Assembly: GCF_018612875.1 (NCBI RefSeq) | Contig: NZ_JAGGRI010000006.1 | Location: 1-64,000, forward strand | DNA length: 64,000 nt | DNA from: Lysobacter sp. ISL-50 | GTDB taxonomy: Bacteria > Pseudomonadota > Gammaproteobacteria > Xanthomonadales > Xanthomonadaceae | Reading direction: 5' to 3' | Shown here: piece by piece, positions 29,434 through 38,153 of the stretch | Position numbering within the stretch: the first letter of the stretch is position 1 | Layout of the letters: each line of letters starts with the position of its first letter | The notes under the pieces: model-generated | Databases searched by the model: none | Told to the model about the DNA's origin: nothing | The model's input: the letters and a program-made list of their open reading frames with translations, nothing else | Program-made: the position numbers and the translations under genes

Positions 29434-29670
29434 ATGTCCCGCGTATGCCAAGTAACGGGCAAGCGAACGACGACTGGCAACAACGTCTCGCATGCCATGA
29501 ACAAGACCCGCCGCCGTTTCCTCCCCAACCTGCACGAGCGCCGCTTCTGGGTCGCCAGTGAGAACCGTTGGGTGAAGCTGCGCGTTTCCGCCCATGCCCT
29601 GCGCACCATCGATAAGAACGGTATCGATTCCGTCCTCGCCGAACTCCGCGCACGCGGCGAAAAGATCTGA
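29434..29670 (+). CDS. rpmB: 50S ribosomal protein L28
   Basis: 78-residue large-subunit ribosomal protein. Begins [21 protein letters not shown], the conserved L28 start, followed by [15 protein letters not shown] and the C-terminal [14 protein letters not shown]. The ATG at 29434 gives the standard length; an in-frame start 57 bases upstream is not expected. Only one cysteine is present, so this is the zinc-free form usual in Proteobacteria. Followed after 13 bases by rpmG in the conserved rpmB-rpmG operon. Confidence 0.97.
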   Translation: MSRVCQVTGKRTTTGNNVSHAMNKTRRRFLPNLHERRFWVASENRWVKLRVSAHALRTIDKNGIDSVLAELRARGEKI

Positions 29671-29683
29671 GGAGGATCGAACC

Positions 29684-29848
29684 ATGGCTTCCAAGCGCGA
29701 CAAGATCCGCCTGATCTCGACGGCGAACACCGGTCACTTCTACACGACCGACAAGAACAAGAAGAACACCCCGGCGAAGATGGAGGTCAAGAAGTATGAC
29801 CCCGTCGTTCGCAAGCACGTGATTTATAAGGAAGGCAAGATCAAGTGA
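29684..29848 (+). CDS. rpmG: 50S ribosomal protein L33
   Basis: 54-residue ribosomal protein starting [20 protein letters not shown], continuing [20 protein letters not shown] and ending KEGKIK, typical of L33. It has no CxxC pairs, that is, the zinc-independent type normal for gammaproteobacteria. A GAGGATCGAACC stretch ahead of the ATG supplies the ribosome-binding site. Strong hairpins follow, ending the operon. Confidence 0.97.
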   Translation: MASKRDKIRLISTANTGHFYTTDKNKKNTPAKMEVKKYDPVVRKHVIYKEGKIK

Positions 29849-29932
29849 CGTCTTGGCCCGTTCGCGCCTGGCGCGAACGGCTTTGCCAAGACGTCATCCC
29901 CGCGAAAGCGGGGATTCAGCGCCTTCAGAAGA

Positions 29933-29959
29933 AACCCGCCTACTCGGCGGGTTTTTTTT
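29933..29959 (+). terminator. Intrinsic terminator of rpmB-rpmG
   Basis: Stem AACCCGCC / GGCGGGTT around TACTC, followed by an eight-T run. Two further hairpins lie between rpmG and this one: CGTTCGCGC/GCGCGAACG at 29860-29880 and a REP-like TCCCCGC/GCGGGGA at about 29896-29914. Confidence 0.85.
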
Positions 29960-30040
29960 GGCCAAGATTTTGTGGCACGGTTGATATGCCGCGACCAATT
30001 GCACCGACGTTGCGAACGGACACTGCGAACAAGCGCGCCA

Positions 30041-30190
30041 CCGTTGCCCCCTTTGAAAAAGGGGGCGGACGCCCGGCGACAGTGGGATGTCTGGACCGTC
30101 GCTGATGGCGCGGGGGATTTGCTTTGGCTTGTGGTTGTAGGGAGGAGCAAAGGCAAATCCCCCCTGCCCCCTTTTTCAAAGGGGGGAACA
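30041..30190. repeat. Palindromic repeat of the CCCCCTTTGAAAAAGGGGG family
   Basis: Starts CCGTTGCCCCCTTTGAAAAA and ends CCCCCTTTTTCAAAGGGGGG, with inner inverted arms GGGGGATTTGCTTT (about 30113) and AGGCAAATCCCCCC (about 30150). Same ends as the units at 8321-8735 but a different centre of about 70 bases. Occupies most of the rpmG-protease gap. Confidence 0.8.
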
Positions 30191-30238
30191 GCAACAGCAA
30201 CGGCAACGGCCGCTTGTCTTGCGCTGCCTCCCCAAGAA

Positions 30239-30263
30239 GAAACCCGCCCGAAGGCGGGTTTCT
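30239..30263 (-). terminator. Intrinsic terminator of the serine protease gene
   Basis: Stem AGAAACCCGCC / GGCGGGTTTCT lies 24 bases after the protease stop. On the minus strand the stem is followed by TCTTGG, so it is a plausible terminator although the T-run is short. Confidence 0.65.
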
Positions 30264-30287
30264 TCGCACTGCCGAACCAATCAGCCC

Positions 30288-31532
30288 TCAGGGAATCACA
30301 CCCCCGAAATACGTCGAAACCTGCGGCCAGATCAGCGAAATCTTCGCGCCGGAATTGAAGCAGCCGCCGAAGTGGTGCAAGGCGATCGCCTTGCCGGTGG
30401 AACGCGCGATCACCGGCGAGCCCGAGCTGCCACCCTCGGTGTCGCAGTAATAACCCACGTCGCTGTTGGGCGCGTTGCCGGTGACGCTCGGCGCGTCGAC
30501 GCGGCATTTGCCGCCGCTGTTCTGGGTGTCGGCGACGCTCAGTTCCTTCATGCGTCCGCCCGGATGGCCGGCGATGAAGATGCCTTCGTTGGCGGTCGCC
30601 GCGCGCACATCCAGGCCCAGCGAGCCGAAGCTGGAGATGTTCGCGAAGTTCTTCACCGTGAACAGCGTGTAGTCGAGCGTGGTGTTGGTCTTGAGCATCT
30701 GATCGCCCGCGACCTTGGTCACCGTCGCCTGCGCGCCGGTGCAGGTGCTGCGCTGGTAGTTGAACCAGAACTCCGCGCCGGCCACGCCCGCGGCGGTGCT
30801 GATGCAGTGGTTGTTGGTGAACATGCGGTTGCTCGAACTCACCCGCCACGCCGTGCACAGGCTGCCGCCGCTCATGACCGCGCGCGCGACCGGCCTGGAG
30901 CCGTTGAAGGCCTGCGTGTCGCTGGTGACATAACAGGCCGCGGCCCGCTTGTTGTCGGTGCCGCAGATCGATTTACCGCCGACCTGCGTGCCGAGCAGAC
31001 CTTCGTTCTGCAACTCCGGCAGCATGTCCTCGGGATAACCTTCCAGATAACGCGACACCTTCACGCCGTGATCGGCGCGCCACGGTTCGCGTGCGGTACC
31101 GACCAGGCGCAGCACCGCGACCGGACCGCTGATCGACATCGCGGAGAAACTGGTCTTGCCGTCCTGGCCCAGATCGGCGGCGACGGTGTGCGGCCCCAAC
31201 TGCTGCGCGCTGTAGCGATACACCTCGCGGCCATCGGGACTGGACACTTCCAGGCTCACGCCGGCGGGCAGCGAGAAGCGATCGAAGTGCACCTTGATGA
31301 AGGACGCGTCCGGCGTGCGGATCTCCACCGGCTTGGTGCCGGCGTCGTTGCCGGCACGGCCGACGCGGCCGGGCTGTGCGCCCAGTTGCAGGTCGATGCT
31401 CCGCTGCTCGGCGATCTTCAACGGCACCGGCGCAGCCGGTTCGGTCTGCGCGGCGGCGAGCGCCGGCAACGCCAGACACAAGGCGCCCAACAGCAGGGCC
31501 GGGGCGAACTGCTTGCACTGTCCATACTTCAT
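30288..31532 (-). CDS. Secreted trypsin-fold serine protease
   Basis: 414 residues from the ATG at 31532, which follows AGGAGG. The signal peptide (MKYGQCKQFAPALLLGALCL then ALPALAAAQ) ends near residue 29. Residues about 30-185 look like a propeptide or accessory beta domain. The protease domain carries His242 in FTNNHCIS, Asp287 in LDYTLF and Ser370 in EGGSSGSPVIA, the S1-type triad. Cysteines at 190, 200, 226, 243, 264, 343, 363 and 391 suggest several disulfides. The domain recalls lysyl-endopeptidase-like (Achromobacter protease I) enzymes of Lysobacter, but specificity cannot be read from sequence. Probably an extracellular lytic enzyme. Confidence 0.88.
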   Translation of the reverse strand: MKYGQCKQFAPALLLGALCLALPALAAAQTEPAAPVPLKIAEQRSIDLQLGAQPGRVGRAGNDAGTKPVEIRTPDASFIKVHFDRFSLPAGVSLEVSSPDGREVYRYSAQQLGPHTVAADLGQDGKTSFSAMSISGPVAVLRLVGTAREPWRADHGVKVSRYLEGYPEDMLPELQNEGLLGTQVGGKSICGTDNKRAAACYVTSDTQAFNGSRPVARAVMSGGSLCTAWRVSSSNRMFTNNHCISTAAGVAGAEFWFNYQRSTCTGAQATVTKVAGDQMLKTNTTLDYTLFTVKNFANISSFGSLGLDVRAATANEGIFIAGHPGGRMKELSVADTQNSGGKCRVDAPSVTGNAPNSDVGYYCDTEGGSSGSPVIARSTGKAIALHHFGGCFNSGAKISLIWPQVSTYFGGVIP

Positions 31533-32296
31533 ACGGTGTTCCTCCTGGAACGATGGCGGCGCGGTCGCAATCGAAACGGGCAAGCGCACGGGCGCGCACC
31601 GCGAACGCGGCGACGAACGTGCATGGCGGTTGCATGCGCCGATGAGAGAGGTTGGATTGCGCACCGGCAGCGACGGCTGCCGTGCGCGGCGACACTGGCA
31701 AATGAGCGCGACCGAAACCGTGATCGCAGTGGATTACGCCGCATCGATGACTGGAAGCTTGACCGCCGGCTCAGCTGAATCGTGCCGAAGGTGGGGCCAG
31801 TTCAGCCTGAGCGCTGCGCTGCGGGGTGAATCGCGTCGCTTCGTTACTAGCGCGCGTTGGCTTTTTTCGCCATCGCGAAGAGCGTTTCCATTGGCGGCAT
31901 GCGCAAGATCGGCGACATCGAAAACGATGCGAATCCCCGATCTCGTCTTCGCGAAATTTTCCAGTACTGCCGATCGGACGCGCACGTCGATTCCGTGATC
32001 GCCGATGAAATAGCGAGGTAAGACACGGATGCGCGTTCGTCGCAAACCGAATCGTCCATCTCGCTCGCGATGCGGCGCGGATACGCCGGGCCGCTTCGGC
32101 GTGGATCGAACCCGCGACGACGCACTGGCCGCCATTGCCAGCCCCGAGCCGCACCCACCCGGTTACGGCCGCCCCGACCACCGCCCGTTCCACCCGCCAT
32201 CCGCCCACCTACCCGAAGGTCGAACCCCCGCCGCGGCCCCGCGCCCAACCCCAGGCCTTACACTCGACCGACCTCCCACCCGAGCCTGAAACGCCC
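31533..32296. other. Long gene-free stretch before the hybrid kinase
   Basis: About 760 bases. The protease promoter should lie near 31540-31620. Base composition is less GC-rich between 31750 and 32050 than around it. A minus-strand reading frame over 31734-32135 gives a peptide (RYFIGDHGIDVRVRSA, then IRIVFDVADLAHAANGN) that looks more protein-like than usual shadow frames, but it lacks a good start and no family is recognised. I do not call a gene here; a decayed gene is possible. Confidence 0.4.
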
Positions 32297-35200
32297 TTGA
32301 TTCCCGGCTGGATCCTGCTGCTGGTATCGGCCGGCTACGTCGGCCTGCTGTTCGCGGTCGCCTACTACGGCGATCAGCGCGAACGCACGCCGCGCGCGCG
32401 CTGGCTGCGTACCGCGGTGTATTCGCTGGCGCTGGCGGTGTACTGCTCGTCGTGGACCTTCTACGGCGCGGTCGGCACCGCCGCGCGCACCGGGCTGGGG
32501 TTCCTGCCGATTTACCTCGGCCCGCTGCTGATGCTGCTGTTCGGCTGGCGCATCCTGGAGCGGCTGGTGCTGATCTCCGGCGAGCACCGCATCGTCTCCA
32601 TCGCCGACTTCCTGTCCTCGCGCTACGGCCGCGCGCCGGGATTGGCGGCGCTGGTCGCGGCGGTCGCGCTGACCGCGGCGGTGCCCTACGTCGCCCTGCA
32701 GTTCAAAGCGGTGGCGATGAGCGTGCAGGTGCTGGCGGGGGTGCCGTCCGACGCCGGCCTGCTCGCCGATCCGGCCTTCTACGTGGCGATGATGCTAGCG
32801 GTGTTCGCGATCCTGTTCGGCACGCGCCGGGTCGATGCGACCGAACACCACCACGGCATGGTGTTGGCGGTGGCGCTGGAATCGCTGGTCAAGCTGATCG
32901 CCTTCATCGCCATCGGCGTGTTCGCGCTGATCCATCTGCCTGGCCTGGGCAACTACGCGCAGCGCGTCGAACAGGCCGCGCGCGTAGTCATGCAACCCGG
33001 CCTGCCGGCCGGTTTCGTCACCCAGACCCTGCTCGCCTTCACCGCGATCATCTGCCTGCCGCGCCAGTTCCACGTCGCCGTGGTCGAATGCCAGGACCCC
33101 AACGACCTGCGCTCGGCGCGCTGGCTGTTCGGCGGTTATCTGGTGCTGATCAGCCTGCTGGTGGTGCCGATCACGCTGACCGGCCAGGCCGTGCTCGGCG
33201 GCAGCGGCGTGTCGCCGGACACCTATGTGCTGGCGCTGCCACTGCAGTTCGATCAGCAGGCGCTGGCGCTGATGGTCTACATCGGCGGCTTCTCCGCCGC
33301 GACCGGCATGGTCATCGTGTCTTCGGTCGCGCTGTCGACGATGGTCAGCAACGATCTGGTCATGCCGCTGCTGCTGCGCAGCGGCGTGCTGCACGAAGGC
33401 GCGCCGCACGAAAGCACCGGCATCGACCGGCAAGTGTTGTGGGTGCGCCGCATCACCATCGTGCTGCTGGCGCTGATGGCCTATGCCTATCACCGCGCCT
33501 CGATCGGCGCGAACGGCCTGGCCCAGCACGGCCTGCTCGCGTTCGCCGCGGTCGCGCAGTTCGCGCCGGCGCTGATCGGCGGGCTGTACTGGCGCGGCGC
33601 CAGTCGCGCCGGCGCGGTGTCGGGCCTGTTCGCCGGCACCGTGGTGTGGATCTACACCCTGCTGCTGCCCGCGCTGACGCGGATCGGCTGGCTGGACGAG
33701 GGCTGGCTCAGCAGCGGCCCGCTCGGCATCCTGTGGCTGCGGCCGGAGCAGTTGTTCGGCCTGGTCGGTTGGGACGCGCTGACGCACGGCACGTTCTGGT
33801 CGCTGCTGTTCAATGTCGGCGCGTTCTTGTTCATCTCGGTGCGGCAGCGCCCGCGCCTGCAGGAACAACTGCTGGCCGCGCCGTTCCTCGATCCCTACGT
33901 GCGCCGTCCCGCGCTCGGCCCGGGCGGCTGGGCCGGCGCGGTGCGCAGCGGCGAGTTGCTGGCGCTGGCCGAACGCATCGTCGGCGAGCGTCACGCGCGG
34001 CGCGCGTTCGAGGACTACGCCCATCAGCAGGGCCGCGAATGGCAGCCCGAGCAACCGGCCGATCGCGCGCTGGCGCAGTTCACCGAGCGATTGCTGGCCG
34101 CCGCGATCGGCGCGGCCTCCGCGCGCCTGACCCTGACCAGCGCGCTGCGCGGTTCGGGCATGGAGCTGGGCGAAGTGGTGGCGCTGCTCGACGAGGCCAA
34201 TCAGGAACTGCGCTTCAACCGCCAGGTGCTGTCGACCACGCTGGAGAACATCAGCCAGGGCGTCAGCGTGGTCGATCCGGAAATGCGCCTGGTCGCGTGG
34301 AATCGCCGCTATCAGGAACTGTTCGACTATCCCGACGGCATGCTTTACGTCGGCCGCCCGGTCAGCGATCTGCTGCGCTGGAACGCCGAACGCGGCGAGA
34401 TGGGCCCCGGCCCGCTCGACGAAGACACCATCAACGAACTCGTGCGCCGCCGCATCGCCCATCTGCGCGCCGGCGCGCCGCACGTGTTCGAACGCGTGCG
34501 CAGCAACGGCCAGGTGATCGAACTGGTCGGCCGGCCGCTGCTCGGCGGCGGCTACGTCACCAGCTACAGCGACGTCACCGACTACAAGCGCGCCGAACAG
34601 GCCTTGCGCGAAGCCAACGAGACCCTGGAGCAGCGAGTCGAACAACGCACGCAGGAAGCCGAATCGGCGCAGCAATCGAAGACCCGCTTCCTCGCCGCGG
34701 TCAGCCACGACGTGCTGCAACCGCTCAACGCCGCGCGCCTGTTCACCACCGCGCTGCGCGAAAGCGACGACGCGCAGGAGCAACGGCGCCTGGCCGAACG
34801 CGTGGACGCCTCGCTGCGCGCGGCCGAGGACTTGCTCGACGGTCTGCTCGACATCTCGCGCCTCGACGCCGGCGCGCTGCGGCCGGAACTGGCCGACCTG
34901 GACGCCGGCGAGCTGCTGCGCGAACTGGCCGCGCAATACGCCCCCAGCGCCGCCGGCCGCGGCCTGCAACTGCGCGTGCGCGCGCCGCTCAACACCATGC
35001 CGGTGCGCAGCGACCGGCGCCTGCTGCGCCGCGCCCTGCAGAACTTTCTCGCCAACGCGCTGCGCTACACCCGCGAGGGCGGCGTGCTGCTGGCCGCGCG
35101 CGCGCGGCCGGGCCTGCAGCGCATCGAACTGCAGGTCTGGGACACCGGCCCGGGCATTCCCGAGCATCACCTGGAACAGATCTTCGACGAGTTCCGCCGC

Positions 35201-35776
35201 TTCGACCAACCCGGCATCGGCGGCGAGCGCGGCCTCGGCCTGGGCCTGTCGATCTGCCAGCGCATCGCGCGCACGCTCGATCATCCGCTGCGCGTGCGTT
35301 CGCGCATCGGCCACGGCAGCGTGTTCTCGATCGCGGTGCCGTGCGGCGAGCCGCCGCGCGAAGTCGCGGCCGAGCCGGTCAACGCCACCCTCACCGATTC
35401 GCTGGCCGGGCTGCGCGTGCTGTGCATCGACAACGATCGCGAGATTCTCGACGGCATGCGCGCGCTGCTGGACCGATGGGGCGCGAGCGCGCTGTTGGCG
35501 GCGACGGTCGATGACGCGCTGGCGTTGCTCGATCAGCGTCCGGACGTGGCCTTGGTCGATTACCACCTGCACGACCGCCTCGACGGCCTGGCGATCATCG
35601 ACGCCCTGCGCGAACGCCTGGGCATCGCACTGCCGGCCGCGCTGCTGACCGGCGACGGCAGCGACGCGCTCAAGCTCGCCGCGCGCGAACGCGGCTGCCG
35701 GGTGCTGACCAAGCCGATCAAGCCGGCCTCGTTGCGCGCCTTCCTCGCCGCGCAGCGTCGGCCGGTGCAGGCCTGA
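32297..35776 (+). CDS. Hybrid sensor histidine kinase with N-terminal solute:sodium symporter domain (CrbS/MxtR-like)
   Basis: About 1159 residues from a TTG at 32297 (an upstream TTG at 32135 adds a Pro-rich leader). Residues 1-520 are a multi-helix SLC5/solute:sodium symporter-type domain (GWILLLVSAGYVGLLFAVAY, WTFYGAVGTAARTGLGFLP). A PAS domain covers about 640-770 (NISQGVSVVDPEMRLVAWN). HisKA has the phospho-acceptor His near 803 (FLAAVSHDVLQPLNAARLF), and the ATPase domain shows NFLANALRYT, DTGPGIP and GLGLGLSI. A receiver domain at about 1037-1158 has the acceptor Asp in VALVDYHL. This order matches CrbS/MxtR sensors, which control acetate use through a LuxR-type regulator and acs. A LuxR regulator and acs lie 2.4-6 kb downstream, which supports the assignment. 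Confidence 0.9.
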   Translation: MIPGWILLLVSAGYVGLLFAVAYYGDQRERTPRARWLRTAVYSLALAVYCSSWTFYGAVGTAARTGLGFLPIYLGPLLMLLFGWRILERLVLISGEHRIVSIADFLSSRYGRAPGLAALVAAVALTAAVPYVALQFKAVAMSVQVLAGVPSDAGLLADPAFYVAMMLAVFAILFGTRRVDATEHHHGMVLAVALESLVKLIAFIAIGVFALIHLPGLGNYAQRVEQAARVVMQPGLPAGFVTQTLLAFTAIICLPRQFHVAVVECQDPNDLRSARWLFGGYLVLISLLVVPITLTGQAVLGGSGVSPDTYVLALPLQFDQQALALMVYIGGFSAATGMVIVSSVALSTMVSNDLVMPLLLRSGVLHEGAPHESTGIDRQVLWVRRITIVLLALMAYAYHRASIGANGLAQHGLLAFAAVAQFAPALIGGLYWRGASRAGAVSGLFAGTVVWIYTLLLPALTRIGWLDEGWLSSGPLGILWLRPEQLFGLVGWDALTHGTFWSLLFNVGAFLFISVRQRPRLQEQLLAAPFLDPYVRRPALGPGGWAGAVRSGELLALAERIVGERHARRAFEDYAHQQGREWQPEQPADRALAQFTERLLAAAIGAASARLTLTSALRGSGMELGEVVALLDEANQELRFNRQVLSTTLENISQGVSVVDPEMRLVAWNRRYQELFDYPDGMLYVGRPVSDLLRWNAERGEMGPGPLDEDTINELVRRRIAHLRAGAPHVFERVRSNGQVIELVGRPLLGGGYVTSYSDVTDYKRAEQALREANETLEQRVEQRTQEAESAQQSKTRFLAAVSHDVLQPLNAARLFTTALRESDDAQEQRRLAERVDASLRAAEDLLDGLLDISRLDAGALRPELADLDAGELLRELAAQYAPSAAGRGLQLRVRAPLNTMPVRSDRRLLRRALQNFLANALRYTREGGVLLAARARPGLQRIELQVWDTGPGIPEHHLEQIFDEFRRFDQPGIGGERGLGLGLSICQRIARTLDHPLRVRSRIGHGSVFSIAVPCGEPPREVAAEPVNATLTDSLAGLRVLCIDNDREILDGMRALLDRWGASALLAATVDDALALLDQRPDVALVDYHLHDRLDGLAIIDALRERLGIALPAALLTGDGSDALKLAARERGCRVLTKPIKPASLRAFLAAQRRPVQA

Positions 35777-36110
35777 CCGGTTCGCGGATCGATCGTGTTT
35801 TGTGCGGTCCTGGCGCCGGCCGACATCGGCGCGACGCCACGGCGTGACCGGACCACCGGCAGGCGCAAGGCGCGAGCGAGTCCCGGTCCCGATGCTCGGA
35901 TACCAATCAAGCCGGCGCCGGCTTACCGCGATGCGCGAACCGGCGCACGCTCATTGCCATGGCAAACCCCGGCCATCGTTGCTTGCGTGACCGGGAACAC
36001 ACTAAGCTTGCACCGCCCGCACCTATCCAAGGACGCGATAGCGGGCCGAGCGTGGGGAACGCTCGTCAGCGTCTCATCACAGACGTATTGAATCGAACAG
36101 GGGATCACTC
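35777..36110. other. Gene-free stretch between the kinase and the DUF2167 operon
   Basis: 334 bases. No gene or repeat is recognised; the AGGGGA ribosome-binding site of the next gene is at its right end and its promoter is presumably within. Confidence 0.45.
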
Positions 36111-36974
36111 ATGCGGAAGCGCCTGCTATCCGTTCTGACCGCGCTCGCGCTGGTCGCCGCCGCCGCGCCGGCCGCCGCGCAGGATTCCGGCGCCGATGCC
36201 GTGGCCAATCTGGCCTGGAAGGTCGGCCCCACCCAGGGCTCGATCGCCGAAAAGGCGAGCATCAAGGTGCCCGACGGCTACGCCTTCCTCGACGCCGCCG
36301 GCACCCGCAAGCTCAACGAACTGCTGCACAACCCGCCGACCGGCACCGACGAATACACGCTGGCGCCGAAAGACCTGAAATGGTTTTCGTTCTTCCACTA
36401 CAACGACATCGGCTACGTGAAGGACGAAGAATCGCTGGACCCGGACGGCATCCTCGATTCGATCCGCGAAGGCACCGAGGAAGGCAACGTCGAACGGCGC
36501 AAGCGCGGCTGGGAGACGATGAAGATCGAAGGCTGGAGCTTCAAGCCGCAGTACGACAAGAGCACGCACAACCTGGAATGGGCGGTGCTGGCCTCGACCT
36601 CGGGCTCGGCCGACAAGATCGTCAACTACAACACCCGCCTGCTCGGCCGCCACGGCGTGACCGAGGTGATCCTAGTCGCCGATCAGGCCGGCCTGAATCA
36701 GGCCATCGGCCAGTTCAAGCAACTGGTGCCGGGCTACACCTTCAACGACGGCGAGAAGTACAGCGAGTTCAAGCCCGGCGATCATGTCGCCGAGTTCGGA
36801 CTGGCCGCGCTGATCACCGGCGGCGCCGCCGCGGTGGCGACCAAGAAGGGCTTCTTCGCCGCGATCGGCATCTTCCTGCTCAAGGCCTGGAAGCTGGTGT
36901 TGGTCGGCCTGGCCGCCGCAGGCGGCGTGATCGCCAAGCTGTTCGGCCGCAAGAAAGACGCCGACCGGGAATGA
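36111..36974 (+). CDS. DUF2167 domain-containing membrane-anchored protein
   Basis: 287 residues. A signal peptide (MRKRLLSVLTALALVAAAAP, cleavage near AAAQ) precedes the DUF2167 domain, recognisable from IKVPDGYAFLDAAGTRKLNE, FSFFHYNDIGYVKDEE, LEWAVLASTS and VNYNTRLLGRHGVTEVILVA. One or two hydrophobic segments near the end (FAAIGIFLLKAWKLVLVGL) are followed by a Lys/Arg tail (GRKKDADRE). The domain therefore probably lies in the periplasm, anchored at its C-terminus. Function of the family is unknown. Its stop overlaps the next gene's start (ATGA). Confidence 0.9.
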   Translation: MRKRLLSVLTALALVAAAAPAAAQDSGADAVANLAWKVGPTQGSIAEKASIKVPDGYAFLDAAGTRKLNELLHNPPTGTDEYTLAPKDLKWFSFFHYNDIGYVKDEESLDPDGILDSIREGTEEGNVERRKRGWETMKIEGWSFKPQYDKSTHNLEWAVLASTSGSADKIVNYNTRLLGRHGVTEVILVADQAGLNQAIGQFKQLVPGYTFNDGEKYSEFKPGDHVAEFGLAALITGGAAAVATKKGFFAAIGIFLLKAWKLVLVGLAAAGGVIAKLFGRKKDADRE

Positions 36975-37681
36975 CGCTGCCGCCGCTGGAGCTGCTGCTG
37001 GTATTGGGCGTGATCGGGTTCTATCTGCAGGACTCGATGATGTTGCTGCACTACGACGAAATCGTCGTAGTGCGCCACGGTCGCCGCTGGCAGGCTTCGG
37101 CCGGCTCGTCCAGCCAGATCGGCGGGCGTTATCCCTATCTGCCCGATCCGCTGCAACCGGCATCGCCGCTGTTCCGCAGCGGCTGGCTGGCCGATCCGGC
37201 AAGGGCGCGGGGCGAGCATTGGGCCGGCTTCGACCACTACCTCGCCGCGCTGGATACCTTTCGCCCTGCGTGCTGGACGCTGTGGAGCCTGCTGTTGATC
37301 TGGCTGCCGCTGTTGTTGTGGCGTTCGGCGAGCCCGACGGTCATGCTCGGCCTGGCACTGCTGATCTATCTCAACGTGCTCAAGATCGGCCTGCACATCT
37401 GGCGCTATCGGCGGGTGCTGGAACTCAGCGGCAAACAGGCGCTGTCGCTGGGCTTCGAACTGCTGTGCTGTCCGCCGCATGCGATCAACGTCGTGCGTCG
37501 CCTGTGCGCGCGGCGCGGCCTGCACGGCAACGCCGTCGACGCGGCGCGGCGCCTGCTCACCGGCGCCGAACGCAGCGGCATCGCCGACGCCATCGACGGG
37601 CGGCTGGCGATGGCCCTGGATTTCCACGACGGCGATGCCCGCCTGATCGCCGCGAAACAACGACTGGAGTTGCTGCGATGA
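36971..37681 (+). CDS. Membrane protein of unknown function, DUF2167 operon
   Basis: 236 residues, not recognised. A hydrophobic N-terminus (PPLELLLVLGVIGFYL) is followed by a soluble part with an EIVVVRHGRRWQASAG stretch. Two adjacent membrane helices occur near residues 94-136 (LWSLLLIWLPLLLW, VMLGLALLIYLNVLKIGLHI), then a C-terminal soluble domain of about 100 residues rich in Arg and Ala. Starts inside the stop of the DUF2167 gene and its own stop overlaps the next start, so the three are one operon. The partnership with a DUF2167 protein is the only clue to its job. Confidence 0.75.
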   Translation: MTLPPLELLLVLGVIGFYLQDSMMLLHYDEIVVVRHGRRWQASAGSSSQIGGRYPYLPDPLQPASPLFRSGWLADPARARGEHWAGFDHYLAALDTFRPACWTLWSLLLIWLPLLLWRSASPTVMLGLALLIYLNVLKIGLHIWRYRRVLELSGKQALSLGFELLCCPPHAINVVRRLCARRGLHGNAVDAARRLLTGAERSGIADAIDGRLAMALDFHDGDARLIAAKQRLELLR

Positions 37682-38031
37682 CCACGACCGAATTCATCGT
37701 CATCCTCGGCGGCGCGGCGCTCGGTTACTGGCTGGTCGCGGTGATATGGCCGCTGTTGCGCAATCGCGGCGACGCACCGCCCGGTCCACCGTTGTTCGAA
37801 GCCGATCCACCTTGGCACGAAGTGTTGGACGTGGCCGAAGACGCGGATCGCGGCACCATCGACGCCGCCCATCAGGCCAAACGTGCCGAGCACCTGCCCG
37901 AGCGCGTCGCCCATCTGAGCGCGGATGTGCGCAATCAGGCGCAGCGGCGGATCATGCAGATCGATCGCGCGTATGCGGCGGCGATGCGGGAGTTGGGGTT
38001 CGGGCGTCGCGACGAGGGCGGCGAGCGCTGA
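37678..38031 (+). CDS. Membrane-anchored J-domain-like protein lacking HPD
   Basis: 117 residues. An N-terminal membrane helix (FIVILGGAALGYWLVAVIWP) is followed by a J-domain-like region (HEVLDVAEDADRGTIDAAHQ then RRIMQIDRAYAAAMRELGFG), which resembles the helix II to helix IV layout of DnaJ. The HPD tripeptide that stimulates DnaK is replaced by LPE in AEHLPERVAHLS, so it cannot be assumed to act as a classical Hsp40. Last gene of the DUF2167 operon. Similar HPD-less J-like proteins often scaffold partners at membranes. Confidence 0.75.
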   Translation: MTTTEFIVILGGAALGYWLVAVIWPLLRNRGDAPPGPPLFEADPPWHEVLDVAEDADRGTIDAAHQAKRAEHLPERVAHLSADVRNQAQRRIMQIDRAYAAAMRELGFGRRDEGGER

Positions 38032-38153
38032 GCGATATCCGGTGTGGGGCTGGCGGCGCGATGGCTCCAGTCTGGGCCGGCGAGCGCGCGGCGGCAATCG
38101 CCGGTATTGCGGGTTGAAGCAGCGCTGGCTTGCAGGCGCTTATGCGGCGGCGA

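Noticed and set aside
29684-29848. L33 lacking its zinc-binding cysteines as an oddity
   Set aside because: Cysteine-free L33 is the usual form in gammaproteobacteria, so nothing unusual is claimed.
32795-35572. A 925-codon minus-strand frame inside the hybrid kinase
   Set aside because: It is Gln/Arg/Ala-rich and antisense to a gene with full domain evidence; long antisense frames are normal at this GC level.
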